Below are positions 35,101 to 50,408 of a DNA stretch of 64,000 bases, one piece after another. Location: contig NC_092793.1 of NCBI RefSeq assembly GCF_918797505.1, forward strand, positions 43,636,243-43,700,242. Reading direction: 5' to 3'. Each line of letters starts with the position of its first letter. The stretch's first letter is position 1. The stretch comes from Bemisia tabaci. Its lineage: Eukaryota; Arthropoda; Insecta; Hemiptera; Aleyrodidae. Both the position numbers and the translations under genes were made by a program. The notes under the pieces are model-generated. The model did no database searches, had not been told where the DNA came from, and saw only the letters and a list, made by a program, of their open reading frames with translations.

Positions 35101-35276
35101 ACTTCAAGCCACATACCAACGAAGCTAATTACGATTTTTCAAATTTGTGAACGTAGCGTTCTTAAATATATTTTCAGCTATCAGAAAAGCTCAAGAAAAC
35201 GTAATTTGGACGCATTGTAGGCTAGTTATGACAAAAATCCGGTTTCTAATCTAACAGACCTCGTACAAAGTTGGTG

Positions 35277-35933
35277 TTCCCTAGTAGCAGAACAAATTTT
35301 TGTTTTTCTAAAAAAAGTATAAAAAACGTATCTGTTATCTAAATGATCGTTTTATATAAAAAAACGTGTAACGTTTATTTTAAAAAAAATCCAAGTTCAG
35401 ACCTGACCGTAATATATGAAAAATGATAAGAGCTAGATAAGGTGATGTTTTTTTTTACACACATTTTTTATTTTTGTATATAACGCATACATACGAAAGT
35501 GTTAAAAGTGAACATTTTTATGTGACGATTATATAAAAAAATAGGTCATCATTTTCGTGAGCTTTTCGCGAATCAGAGGAATTTTTAGTATGTTCGCGAA
35601 AAGCTCACGAAAATTATAACATTTTTTTATATAATGGTTACATAAAAATGTTCACTTTTAACACTTTTGCATGCATACATTATATTAAAAAAATTAACTT
35701 TCGTACATAATATTTATCTTTTCCTTCTGTGGTTCTGCTACTAAGGTTTCGCGAATAAGAAGATTTTTTAGCACGTTTGCGGAAAGCTCACAAAATTATG
35801 ACTTTTCTTTATATAATGATGATTACATAATATTGCTCACTTTAAACACTTTCGTATGCATGCGTTATATAAAAAAAATTAACTTCCGTACATAATCTTT
35901 ATCTTTTCCTTCTAGGGTTCTGCTACTAGGGAA
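35277..35933. mobile_element. 657-bp MITE with a repeated right arm
   Basis: The ends are ttccctagtagcagaac (35277-35293) and its reverse complement (35917-35933). A third, internal copy of the end (gttctgctactaaggtt, near 35740) closes a first right arm. A second right-arm copy of about 180 bp then ends at 35933. The left arm is their inverse. It starts 12 bp after the mariner's TA. Confidence 0.75.
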
Positions 35934-35944
35934 CGCGCACATAA

Positions 35945-36249
35945 TCAGTGAAGTGTCAAGATAATATTTCTGAGTGTAGAATTAGTATAATGCCAGTTTA
36001 CACTGGCACACTGGCTGGCTGGCTGGCTGGTTACACTGGCTGGTTTATGCTAGCATTTCACTCGTCAGTGTATAGCTAGTATAATGCTAGCTACATACTC
36101 GTGAGTGAATAGCTAGTATAATGCTAGTTATACACTCGAGAATGTATAACTAATGTAATGCTAGCGTAATGCAATTCTGTGTGCAAATCACATTATGCTA
36201 GCTATACACTCACGAGTGTAATGCCAGCATTACACTCATTTTTAGCAGG
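35945..36249. mobile_element. Solo right word arm of the CCCTGCTAAAAAT family
   Basis: It matches 14337-14591, including the gaagtgtcaagataat start and the atttttagcaggg end. It has a local expansion of ctgg (near 36012-36030). The matching left end was not found, so it looks truncated. The ORF at 36179-36412 starts inside it and is not supported as a gene. Confidence 0.65.
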
Positions 36250-37640
36250 GCAGCGGGGGTGCGGCGGCCAGCGACGCAGAACGTTCCACTCAACCTCAAC
36301 CGTCGATCAGCCTGTGGAAGTGCTCGATTTTAAGCGATCCGCGCTCAAGTTTCCGCTTGTAACTTCAGAAATCGGAAGAAATTGGATAAAAACTAATGAT
36401 TCTGAAAGGTGAGGATACGTAGATTTGCAAACCGATTTGTGTACAAGTCTGGAAATTTTTTAAAATCTCTTTTTGAAGTTGGAATTTTAGGATTTTCACT
36501 ATTCGATTTTGAATTCGCGCTCTAACTCCCAAGACATCTCCAATCCCAATCCCCTCCCCCCAATCATCACCACAGACCTAAACGAAAAACCTACGTCTGT
36601 ATTAAATTGTTTTAACAAAAAACTGCACCGGAAGTCATCTCGGAAACAGGAGCATTATTTGTACACGCTGTGCCGTCACCTCTTTTTTTGCATTTCCGAA
36701 ACACTCGTTGCTCTAGGGTAGCTTGGGGTTTAGTGGGCAAGGCGGATTAACTGAACACTCGACCTAGCTGCCACCTAGTGGGCATACTCAGAACCAACTA
36801 CGCGTCAATTTCATCAGATTATACTAGAATACCTTGCGCCGAGTTGATAATCTTTGTTTTTTTTTAGATCATGTTTACAAACGTGTTTCGTGGGGCGAAA
36901 AGTAAATTCCCGGTGCTGTGAACTGAAGCCCAAATGACATATCTGGCTTTTGAGGAAGGTTTTGGTGAGTGCTTTATTGTTTCATCTATAGTTTTATGTA
37001 CTGTTTCCAGTGATTACTTTGGTAATTATTCCAATTGAGTACTATTTATGATTTTTTTCTCTGAAATTCCGAAATGGGGTTAACTGAACACTACCAAATG
37101 GGATTAAAGAGGGCATTCCCAGTTAACCCCATAGATAACAAGTAAGCCAAAACATTCTCTTAAACATTTTTTTTTTAATTGCAGTATTTTAACAACTAAA
37201 AGGAGCAAAAGGATAACCAACCATGGGGCCTATTCAGAAGTCATTGAAATAAGTTTTCCGTGTCTCTTAGTAAAAATTTATTTAATATAAGTATTAAGAC
37301 AAACAAAACATCATCCTCAGATGTATTTCTCTAATTTTCAAGACTTTTCCACTTGTTCATTTGACTTAATAAAAGTTTCCTCTTTCAAAAGTATGCTTTT
37401 TCGTCTTAGTGTCCAGTCAACCCACCCCCAGTGCCCAGTTAACCCACCCCACGGGGGTAACTGAGCACTTTCCCATTTTTTACAAAATCAAAATTTTGAC
37501 CATTAAGAAATTTAAAAAATGAAACATACTATTTTTTGCAGGTACCTGACTTTATACTGAAGACATTGGACTTTTTTGTTAGCATAAACATTAATACACA
37601 TTAATGTAACACAATATACAATAAAATTAAATTATACATA
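36250..37640. other. Unassigned, with 'gggttaactgaacac' words
   Basis: From about 36740 to 37470, variants of ggttaactgaacact or its reverse complement recur (near 36745, 37078, 37117, 37420, 37437, 37456). This may be a further word array or the edge of a transposon. No gene could be supported. Confidence 0.4.
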
Positions 37641-37647
37641 CAATTAA

Positions 37648-38067
37648 ATGTATATTACGCTTGTACTGTTTGGTTTGGAGCCCCTGTTTATGCGTCAGGT
37701 TCCAGCACCTGAAAGTTTACAGTCTTCAGAAGTCACCGAAAATGTCCAGTCCACCTCAGTCACCGATAACGTGCAAGTTTCACCAGTCGAAGGAACCTTG
37801 CATTCTACGTTAATTATTGAAAATTCTCAGTCAACGCCGATTGATGAAGTATCAAGTTCAACCCCTGGAGTCAGTCATCACACGCCGAACAAAGAAAGAG
37901 AAGCTTCGGCCAGCTCCTCTTCATATAAGTCTACATCATATTCAAGTTCATCCACTGAAATGTTATTCCAATCACTATCGTCTGTGTGTAAATCAAAAGG
38001 GCCACCAGAGACAGTCATCACTACAAAAAGCCGGAGAGTGATTCCGCCAAAACGTCTAGAATTGTGA
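37648..38067 (+). CDS. Unassigned Ser/Thr-rich ORF, possible terminal exon
   Basis: A 139-aa ORF. A splice-acceptor-like tgcgtcag at about 37692-37699 could start a 3' exon coding VPAPESLQSSEVTENVQ onward. The product is Ser/Thr/Glu-rich with loose repeats (SxSVTxNVQxS) and ends in a basic tail (KSRRVIPPKRLEL). An ATTAAA lies about 10 bp after the stop. Such tails occur at the C-terminus of some pogo/Tigger transposases, but no catalytic domain is visible nearby, so that is only a possibility. It lies within an Alk intron on the opposite strand. Confidence 0.3.
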   Translation: MYITLVLFGLEPLFMRQVPAPESLQSSEVTENVQSTSVTDNVQVSPVEGTLHSTLIIENSQSTPIDEVSSSTPGVSHHTPNKEREASASSSSYKSTSYSSSSTEMLFQSLSSVCKSKGPPETVITTKSRRVIPPKRLEL

Positions 38068-38849
38068 TCTTTTCATATTAAAATTTTCTTTTTAATAGTT
38101 TCTCTATAATTTTGACAAGCGCTCCTCATTATCAGTACATTTTTTAATTCTCTTGGAAGCGTGTTAAATAATACAAAGCACATGGGGCAGCACTGTTGCC
38201 TCTCACTTTATAAAGAGGGTGGCCCTCTAGTCCACCACACCAATAAATGCGGGTCTTCGTGCATTCTAGCATTCATCCCAGCTCATATCTTTCTTTCAGC
38301 CCTTCCTATTTTCTCTTTTTTCAACACAGCCTGGATCTCATGCCTCGTAATTTTTAGCTTTTTCCAGATTTGGAATATCTTTACAATGCAGAAAACTCAG
38401 TTAAGTTGATAAGAAAAGGCTTCAGTTGAAGCTTTATTTGAAACTCTCACTTCCGAGGATTTTAGCAAAACAGTAGTGGTCATATGGGAGGAACACTTTC
38501 GTTTATGTCTCAAAGCTGAAAGAAAGTACTTTAAAAAGAAAGAGAAAGCCCAGAATTGTGAAAAAGCTTAAAATGAGATCCAGGCTAAAGGGGAGATGTG
38601 AAAGGATCGTAAACTCTTATTTTTTCTTCTTAAAAAGAGGTCTTTGAATTTAGTATAGTCCTAAAGCTTCCTTTAAACCTTAGATGACAAACCGGGTCTA
38701 CGAGGCCCGGTGGCTCCTTATTTTTCGCGCCACGGCAGCTGTAATTTTCCGAGAAGTATGCCCCTCACAAAAAGCTCTACAAAAACCCTCAAAAACATAT
38801 TTCTTGAAAAGAAATTTTTTTTTTAGGCTCAGCAATTTTTTCATGTCCA
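38068..38849. other. No gene recognised
   Basis: Ordinary AT-rich sequence. A 'gggtctacgaggcccgg' near 38693 resembles the GGCCTNNNAGGCC-type motif at both tips of the next palindrome. Confidence 0.35.
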
Positions 38850-42229
<3,380 letters not shown>

Positions 42230-45120
42230 TTTAGAAAAGTCCCCCAACCCCTCTAACTTTTACCTAATTGAGATAGACATTTGAAACTTAGAGGACGTTC
42301 CTGGGTCAAAGAGAGCTACTTTTTGAACCCACTAATATGTTCAGGGGGGGGGGGGGGACCCCAACTTCTTTTCAAGTGGGAAGACCCACTCTCTGGTACC
42401 TCGTTCTAGAGTACATTAAGAAAGGAAAGAGGGTTATTCATATAGGCGAAAAATGTACCCAGCCCGGAATGTACGAAACTTTGTAGGATGATAGTACTAG
42501 TTGAGAGAGGCTTATCCCTAGCTCCGTTTTTGCAGGAACCCCAGGGAAACAGCGTTGCCATTTTTTAAAGTCGCAACCTTCAAACATCCATAACTTTCGC
42601 AAAAATGCAGTTACAGAGCTCGTATTTATACCAAAAAACGCAAAAAATTACGTTCTATCGACCTATGCCAAAGAAATTTTAATTTCACTCCACTGTTGCC
42701 ACGTTTCGGCCATTTTTTTAATTTTCGTAATTATTTAAAATCACGTTACCGCCTATAAAAGTGTTTGCAGTTGGTGGGGATTGAATAAAAACCTGTCGAA
42801 ATTATTGTTCGTTCGATTCCGCATCCATTGATATATTATACTTTTCTGAGAGACCTAGGGAACACGAGTTATAGCGATTTGAAAATTCGGCAACACGCCC
42901 GACCCCCGATATTGACGCTCGTTTCGGTACGTTTCGCGACTCCGTGTTAAAGCAAAACGCCTAGACCAAGCAAAATTCGAAAAGTCAGCTCATGTTTTGC
43001 ACTTTTTTGAAACTTTTACACGATTTTTAAGAATTCAAGTAGCGGCGGTGTTGCCGGTTTTCAATGAAAACCACCGCTGCGATCACAATTTAAAGTAGTG
43101 CTCATTTAATCACGTCCAGCTACATTTGTTAACCTAAACTGACCATTTGCGACATGGTGTTCACAACATTGCCTGATTTCCGTCGGAATTCGCGTAGAGG
43201 CAGGGTTGCCAGTTTTCATGGAAACCGCCACCGCAATCACAAAAAAAATGTATTACTTATTTAATCACGTTCAGCCTTATTCTGTAGTTGGAATTGTTTA
43301 TTTATCGAATCGATGGTTTCTGCTATCTCTCTGCAACGGCGGTGGTGCCCGACAGTAACGAGATATCGAAATATAAAGCCCGCAAATCACTCAAGCGGTC
43401 CGATGAGTAGTATTGGCAAGGGACCTAGATCCATTGCTCTTGATCTCTATACAATATCGATATCTCGTTACTGTCGGGCACCACCGCCGTTGTAGAGAAA
43501 TAGCAGAAACCATCGATTCGATAAATAAACAATTCCAATTACAGAATAAGGCTGAACGTGATAAAATAAGTAATACATTTTTTTTGTGATTGCGGTGGCG
43601 GTTTCCATGAAAACTGGCAACCCTGCCTCTACGCGAATTCCGACGGAAATCAGGCAATGTTGTGAACATCATGTCGCAAATGGTCAGTTTAGGTTAACAA
43701 ATGTAGCTGGACGTGATTAAATGAGCACTACTTTAAATTGTGATCGCAGCGGTGGTTTTCATTGAAAACCGGCAACACCGCCGCTACTTGAATTCTTAAA
43801 AATCGTGTAAAAGTTTCAAAAAAGTGCAAAACATGAGCTGACTTATCGAATTTTGCTTGGTCTAGGCGTTTTGCTGTAACACGGAGTCGCGAAACGTACC
43901 GAAACGAGCGTCAATATCGGGGGTCGGGCGTGTTGCCGAATTTTCAAATCGCTATAACTCGTGTTCCCTAGGTCTCTCAGAAAAGTATAATATATCAATG
44001 GATGCGGAATCGAACGAACAATAATTTCGACAGGTTTTTATTCAATCCCCACCAACTGCAAACACTTTTTTAGGCGGTAACGTGATTTTAAATAATTACG
44101 AAAATTAAAAAAATGGCCGAAACGTGGCAACAGTGGAGTGAAATTAAAATTTCTTTGGCATAGGTCGATAGAACGTAATTTTTTGCGTTTTTTGGTATAA
44201 ATACGAGCTCTGTAACTGCATTTTTGCGAAAGTTATGGATGTTTGAAGGTTGCGACTTTAAAAAATGGCAACGCTGTTTCCCTGGGGTTCCTGCAAAAAC
44301 GGAGCTAGGGATAAGCCTCTCTCAACTAGTACTATCATCCTACAAAGTTTCGTACATTCCGGGCTGGGTACATTTTTCGCCTATATGAATAACCCTCTTT
44401 TTCACGCAAACCTGAAGTCATTTTCTTAAATTATTCAATAATGGCAGCCGGTAAATTTTCAAAATGGCCGAAAATAGGCACCACGGCTATTTGCATATGG
44501 ATTTGCCTGAAATTCGGTATCTGTGTTTAATTTCGCACGAGAAAAACGACTTTGACGTTAGATTTTTAAACGAACCCCAATTTTTTAGAATGGCCACCGG
44601 TTAAAGTTCTAACTGGCTCAAAAGTTCAGAAAAATCCGGGTTTGTTTAAAAACCTAAGGTTAAATTCGTTTTTCTCGTGGGGTAATACCCCTACATGCCA
44701 AGTTTCAAGCGAATCCATTGGCAAAAAATCGAAGTTGCCAATTTTCGGCTATTTTGAACCTTAACCGTTTTGAAAAAAATGGGTTTTTTAAGCAAAAATC
44801 CAACATCAAATTCGTTTTTCTCGTGCGGAAATAAACCTAGCTACCGGATTTCAAGCAAGTCCATGTGCACATTGCCAAAATGCCAATTCTTAGTCATTTT
44901 GAACTTTACCCGTCCGCCGTTGTGAAACGGTTGAAGAAAATGACTTCGGATTCGCGTTAAAAACGTCCTTTTTTAATGCTTTTTCGAACGGAAACCCACA
45001 AAGGGGGTCTTTCCATTTGAAAAAAAAAGTTTAAAAGGTAAAAAAGTAGCTCCTTTTGACCTAGGGACGTCCTTTAAATTTCAAATCTCTATCACCGTTA
45101 GGTAAAAAGTAAGAGATTTC
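42230..45120. mobile_element. Element with CAGGGTTATC-family arms, split by a palindrome
   Basis: 42232-42330 and the reverse complement of 45020-45118 are similar. They share 'attgagatagacatttgaaact' and 'gacgttcctgggtcaaag' strings with the small MITE at 54471 and with 63257-64000. The right side carries a threefold imperfect repeat around 'tttctcgtg' (44530-44850). A palindrome of about 2 kb is inserted at 42429-44397. Confidence 0.6.
42429..44397. repeat. Near-perfect 2-kb palindrome with GAGGGTTATTC ends
   Basis: 42429-43390 and 43440-44397 are reverse complements with very few differences (for example cggcggtggtgcccgacagt near 43328 and its mate near 43471). The centre is about 43415. 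ORFs such as 43313-43495 and 43391-43672 come from the palindrome. The ends resemble the CAGGGTTAT(C/T)C group, but no clear TA duplication was seen. Confidence 0.88.
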
Positions 45121-45713
45121 CAAATTACAATACAGCGCCATGACAGGATTCAAGACAATATAATAATAACAATGATTTCTTAAAAAAAACAGTACCTAAC
45201 AATAATCTAACAAGATGATAAGAGAGAAACAAGAAACTTAATCCTCAGTTGAAACAAAGAATCAGGCCATTCATCGCATTTTCAAAGCATGTAATATGAT
45301 ACATTTACATGTTTACAACTATTTTAAAATATTTACTTACAGTTTTTAAAAAATTGTGAGCGAAGCGAGCGCACTGATCCCCACTTTTCAATCGGTCAAT
45401 AAGGTCGAAAAATGCGATAGTTCCTCCCCACCTGGGCTCCCATCCCCCTTCCTGGTCCCTTGAGGGGGCCGTTTACGTATAGCGCTAAAGCACTTTAGTT
45501 AGAAGACTTATTATGAGTTTCTTGTACTTACTGACGTTCCGGCCGTCTTTCTAAGTATTTCCAAAAAATCACCTTTAAAAATGTGCGAAATTTTTTTTTT
45601 GTGTAATAGAGGGAAGTTCTGGAGGAAGAGCTAATGTTCTGGAGCTTTTGTAAATGGATTTCTGTACCCTAAAGTATATATGCTTCAAGTTTTTACCGAT
45701 CCAATAGAGTTTT
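45121..45713. other. No gene recognised
   Basis: Intron sequence of Alk without visible element ends. Confidence 0.4.
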
Positions 45714-45815
45714 TGGAACCACAAGTCCATTATTTGCGCACCGATCTCTGAAGTTAAGCAATGCAGCGCATATTAATACTTAGATGGGATACTTAAGAAC
45801 ACCAAGTGCGGCGGT
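45714..45815 (+). pseudogene. 5S rRNA-like sequence (pseudogene or SINE3-type remnant)
   Basis: CACCGATCTCTGAAGTTAAG, then GTTAG-like TATTAATACTTAGATGGG and AAGAACACCAAG match the middle and 3' half of 5S rRNA in order. Differences in the intermediate element and around the C box make a working gene unlikely. Unlike the 5S core at 11890 it is not inside a recognisable TIR element. Confidence 0.65.
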
Positions 45816-46410
45816 ATTAATTCCACGAGCTTCACCTAAACGGTGCTATTTTCTCTAAAATAAGTGCTCCAAACGTGTAACCAAAACTCAGAGCCAAAAC
45901 TCCAGCACATGCAGCCTTCCATTATTACAAAACCTCAATTGTTAACCCCGCAAAATCATGTCACCATGTCGACTTGTAAGCTTTAGTGCTTACAATTATT
46001 ATGACGGATACCATGGGCAAGCAAAGCATACCCGAAGCAAGCATCATGAGCATCCCTTGGAAAGTAAACTGAACATTGTGGGCTGCTTTGCCGGCGCAGC
46101 TTGTAAAATAATATTGGCAGGACTAGTCTGCTGTTTCAGCTTTTTGAGAGAATGTGATATTAACATTTTTTATATCCAACCACATTATCAGCAAACTGAG
46201 AGTGTCAAATTACCATACGCCATTTGCTACTGCAACATACTATTTATTCAGTTAATAATGGTCCAAAAGTGCCCCAGCTAACTTCACCATATTAGGCCTA
46301 ACATGGGCTGATGATTGGCCAATATGAGTCATTATTTTCAGGGGTTAAATAATATTGGGCATTTTTTCTAAAAATATTGCCAAAAATATTCCTGAGAGAT
46401 TGCGACGAGG
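45816..46410. other. No gene recognised
   Basis: The ORF at 45958-46281 has two hydrophobic stretches but no family resemblance or promoter and is not supported. Confidence 0.35.
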
Positions 46411-46604
46411 ATTCGGTGTTGATTTTTCGAACTGTGCGGACGCGTTTTGTAGTGCGCTCGTGAGACGGTAAATCTTTTGGTTCGGCTCGCGGCCCGGGCA
46501 TCGCGGCGCGCAGCGACCGCGAGATAACGTAAACAAAGTCCGGTTACGGCCGAAACTTCTATGTCACTGTCGCCACACAAGTGTAAACATGGTGTGTATT
46601 ATTT

Positions 46605-48020
46605 TTGGAGAGACGATCAGTTAATCGGCTGTCAGAAATGCTACATCAGAGGAAAACTGGACTTTCTGAGATTGCGCCCATAGTAGAAGTGAAAAATATG
46701 ACGGATAAAAATCCGTTTGAGAGCAGTTCGCTCCTTTCAAGATCGCCCCAGAGGACACCCGCGAGGACGAATGCCAAAAGTAAAACAGATGATATAGCCA
46801 CACCAGTATCAATTGAAACATCAAATCAGAATTATCCTGAAATTTCAGTCAAGGAAATTTTGGAGAAGGCCAAGGTGGTGATTAAAGAGGGTATTTCCAT
46901 CACTCACAATGATACGAAAGCCATAAATCAGGTTCGAGGCCTTAAAGACACGATCGAAGGACTTATTAACATCGTTAAAAAAGAAGAATAACATAAAGGA
47001 AAACAATAAAAAATAATTGATGACCTTCAAAACAGATTGCTCGCGCCTGAAAAAAAGGAGCAAAGACATTCTGAAACTGCTCGGAGGGAAATCCCTCAAC
47101 CTCAAGCAACCTACTCAGGGAGGTACGCAGTTCTCAGCAATGATGGAGAAAACAACGAGGATGATCCAATGGATGATGAAGACCCAGAAAATCGAATTGT
47201 GGAAGAAGAAACTGACTGGATACTCTGCAAGCAGAAGAGGAAGAGGAACGAAGGAAGTAACTCATCCCCACAAAAAACTCAGGCTAAGAAAGGAAGGAAA
47301 GCGGATACTAGCGCGGTCCGGAAATAGAGGAGGGGCCGAGAAAGTCGCCATATCTAGTAAAAACACCAATGGTTCGTTCAATGATAAAGATAAAAACAAA
47401 GGTACAAAAAATACTGAAAAAGTGTAAATTAACAGCATTAATCGGCAACGTCTCGAAAATTATTACTGCATACCACAAAACTTATAGATTAGTTAGAGAA
47501 GATCTTGAAAAACATAGTGCTAAATGGTACATATTTTCAGACAAATATCTTCGTCCAAAGATTTTTGTAGCTAAAGGGATGCATTCTACCACTTATCTAG
47601 ATGAAATTACAGAGGATCTTACATCCAAAGGTTTTAATATTATTAAAATTGTTGAATTTCTAAGCAAAAAAGACGAAAATGGGAAGAGGAAACGTCTTCC
47701 ATTACATCAAATCATATTCGATAACAAAGATGATACTAAAAAAATCTTTGAAATAAAATTTATGGCATATCAGAAAGCAGAAATCAAAAATGTTAAGCAC
47801 AATCCGGCAAGGATTCCTCAGTGCCAGCGTTGCCAGGGATTTTTGCATATTCAAGCATTTTGTCATAAAGATCCTAAGTGTGTTAGATGTTGTGGACCTC
47901 ACTTGAGTTTCTAATGCTCTGAAAAGAAAGTGGATGGTCCAAAATAGGTGAATTGTGGTCAAAACCACACAGCAAATTATTCCGGGTGCGAGATCGCTAA
48001 GTTTTTCAAAGAGCGTAGGC
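46605..48020 (+). pseudogene. LINE-B ORF1 (Gag-like, CCHC knuckles), frameshifted
   Basis: Three frames are needed: 46605-46988, about 47037-47327, and 47369-48000. The N-terminal part is Ser/Lys-rich with a probable coiled coil (VKEILEKAKVVIKEGI). Residues after about 47560 (RPKIFVAKGMHSTTYL, LPLHQIIFDNKDDTKKIFE) match the domain that precedes the zinc fingers in insect jockey ORF1. The knuckles are CQRCQGFLHIQAFCHKDPKC, a second one broken by a stop near 47912, and a third, NCGQNHTANYSGC. The family role is RNA binding; this copy cannot make it. Confidence 0.8.
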
Positions 48021-48394
48021 TGGGAGATTTAAACAAGAAAAAACAAAAAAAATAGTGGTAAAGATAATTCAGGAAATAAATTAAGTCAGAGACCAGTCAC
48101 CAAAAATGTATCTTTTGGTAGAATGGCTAGTGGTAGTAAATCCAACGCTAAAGAAAATCCCGAGAGTCTGATGGAGAAAATACTTAATTTCTGAAATGCC
48201 CAAATTCTTTCTAGGCTTAATGCTCTGGAGGGAATACTTCTTGGCAACGATGGAACATAGGGTGCCTCATTGAAGAAGGCCAAGACCTCCTTCGAATAGT
48301 TTTAAAAAAATTCCTGGGAGTCACTTTGACAGGGATAAAATCCCCACTTACGTTGAATCTAATTTTAATTCTGTTGTGAAAATTAAATTTGATA

Positions 48395-49173
48395 AGATTA
48401 GAATTGTAGCAAGGAACGCTAACGGACTGTCGGCAGAGAGGAAACTAAAATTATGAAATTACATAGATTTTCATCAAATTGACGTGGTTTTGTTGTCAGA
48501 GACTCGCTTTTCCGACACTAGTCACTTTAAGAAGCGTGAATTTAATGTCCACTGAGTTAATCACCCTTCTTATAATGCACGCGGGGGAGTCGCTATTATG
48601 GTCAGAAAAGAATTTCAATATTTTATATGCAATGTAACTAAATCTGTAGCGATTCAATCGATAGCAATTACTAGGAAAGCAGAAGTAGGGGATACGGCAA
48701 TTGCTTCCATTTATTGTCCTCCTGGACCTTAGATTAAACATAATGATTTTTCAGAATTCCTAAAAACTCTGGGGAACAGATTCATAGCTGGCGGGGACTG
48801 GAATGCTAAACATATAAGGTGGGGTTCCAGAACCATCCTAACAAGAGGAAAAGCGCTGACTTTTGCAGGAAGAAGCATTCATGGAGACTATGTCTCTTTT
48901 GGGAGTCCCACACATTGGCTGACTGACCCAACGAAACAACCGGATGTAACAGTTTTCTTTGTAGTTAAAAATATTGCTATGAACTCAATAGGTTGTGGTA
49001 AAACCAATATTACTAAAGAATTAGACTCTGATCACTCCCCCATTAATATGGACATTTATATTACGGCTACCTACTTTAAAAGAGGTTACCACTTCAATAA
49101 CAAACAAAAAAAACTGAATTGGAAAACATTCAGAGAAGAACTTAATTCGATTGTTAAGTTAAACAAGCAATGA
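48395..49173 (+). pseudogene. LINE-B ORF2: apurinic-type endonuclease domain
   Basis: The translation, with stops near 48455, 48555 and 48731, shows the family motifs in order: ARNANGLSAER (metal-site Asn), LLSETRFSD (catalytic Glu), RGGVAIMVR, GGDWNAKHIRWGS (Asp/Asn pair), LTDPTKQPDV and LDSDHSPI (catalytic Ser-Asp-His). It ends at ELNSIVKLNKQ, where a 3.9-kb segment is inserted. Confidence 0.85.
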
Positions 49174-50408
49174 ACTCCAACACAATGTGTTGATGAGGCG
49201 CATCATTAACTCGCACATATCAACCTCATTCCTTTCATTTACAGAGATTTCAGAATAGGCAAGAAGCACAACCGGCAAATTCACGATCCAACACTGCGAG
49301 GTCAACGACGCACCTGACGAGACCGTGTATTACGAATGCAGAAGGCCATTCGAACGAATTTAAGTCTTTTGATCTGCCTCAAGCAAATTCTTATTAGATT
49401 CTTGAAGAAAAGTGCTACAGAATAATTTAAGCGAAGAAAGGAAAAATTCTGTCGAAATCCTGAAAGATAAAGTCAATTTAAAGGTATTTTGGGGCTAAAA
49501 TACCCAGATCACCGGTAGTATACATCCCTATATTCTTGAAAAGAAATTGGCTCGATATAAATGCAATTGCATTACATATGTCTTGATTTTGTTATTTTAA
49601 ACATCTTTCCATGCAGAGAAGTTCAATTATGTCCATGCTTTATTCATTCATAACTTGGAAGTAAGCAATCTTCATCCCGGAAATCTACAGATTTGCCGTA
49701 AAAAATCGCAGAGACCTTATATACCAGGTCGATGTACCCACTCGTTGAATTTACGAGTCAATCTCATAAATGCAAATATGTAAAAGTTAATATAATATAG
49801 TCATTTTTGATGCATTTGCTTTTCATGAAACAATAATAAGTAATTGCAATCCTGTCTTGAATGTCTTGCAGTTTTTAGATTTTTCAAACGCGGTTTTCTC
49901 CGAGATTTTCGCTCCATGAAAATGCGGAAAAATCACCACGTTATCTTCTCACATAGTACTTTCAGAATATTCAATAAAATAAACAAGGTTTTGTGACTCA
50001 TTAGATTCTACGTGTAAAAATACTGATGTATCGAAATGCTGAACAGAAACCATGTTTGGACACAGTCAGAAGTCCGCGGAAAATCAATTCAACAGAAAAA
50101 CGGCAAGAACTAGATAGGATTTTAGCCACTTTGCCCGCCTCTCCTCGTTACTTAGAAACCGTTCCTAAACTCATCTCAAAATTTTTCTCAGAGTTTTTTG
50201 TTATTATCAGCTTCCATTTTAGCCGCGGTTCGATGGCCGAATCGGCTGCCCTAAAAGCAAGCCATTTTTGAGGATGAGAAATTCGTGATATTATCGGCTC
50301 TCAGGAAATCACCCCATGGCTAAAATTGTTTATAAATATAAATAAATATAATGGCGTATAAATGTTTGAGTGCTTAAAATAATCGTATTTACGAAACTAG
50401 GGCATTAG

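Larger units (their letters stand above)
27331..35263 (+). mobile_element. Mariner element interrupted by an LTR retrotransposon
   Basis: The ends are cgaggtctgttagattag and its reverse complement, flanked by TA (27329-27330 and 35264-35265). The inverted repeats extend to about 130 bp (27331-27460 and 35135-35263). The span contains a complete LTR element (27526-34487). Without that the mariner is about 1.0 kb, so it is internally deleted. Its transposase remnant is at 34492-35100. Confidence 0.9.

Noticed and set aside
43313..43672. Overlapping ORFs on both strands at 43313-43672
   Set aside because: They span the centre of the 2-kb palindrome and mirror each other.
45958..46281. 107-aa ORF with hydrophobic stretches
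   Set aside because: No family, promoter or splice evidence. The composition is typical of AT-rich intron ORFs.
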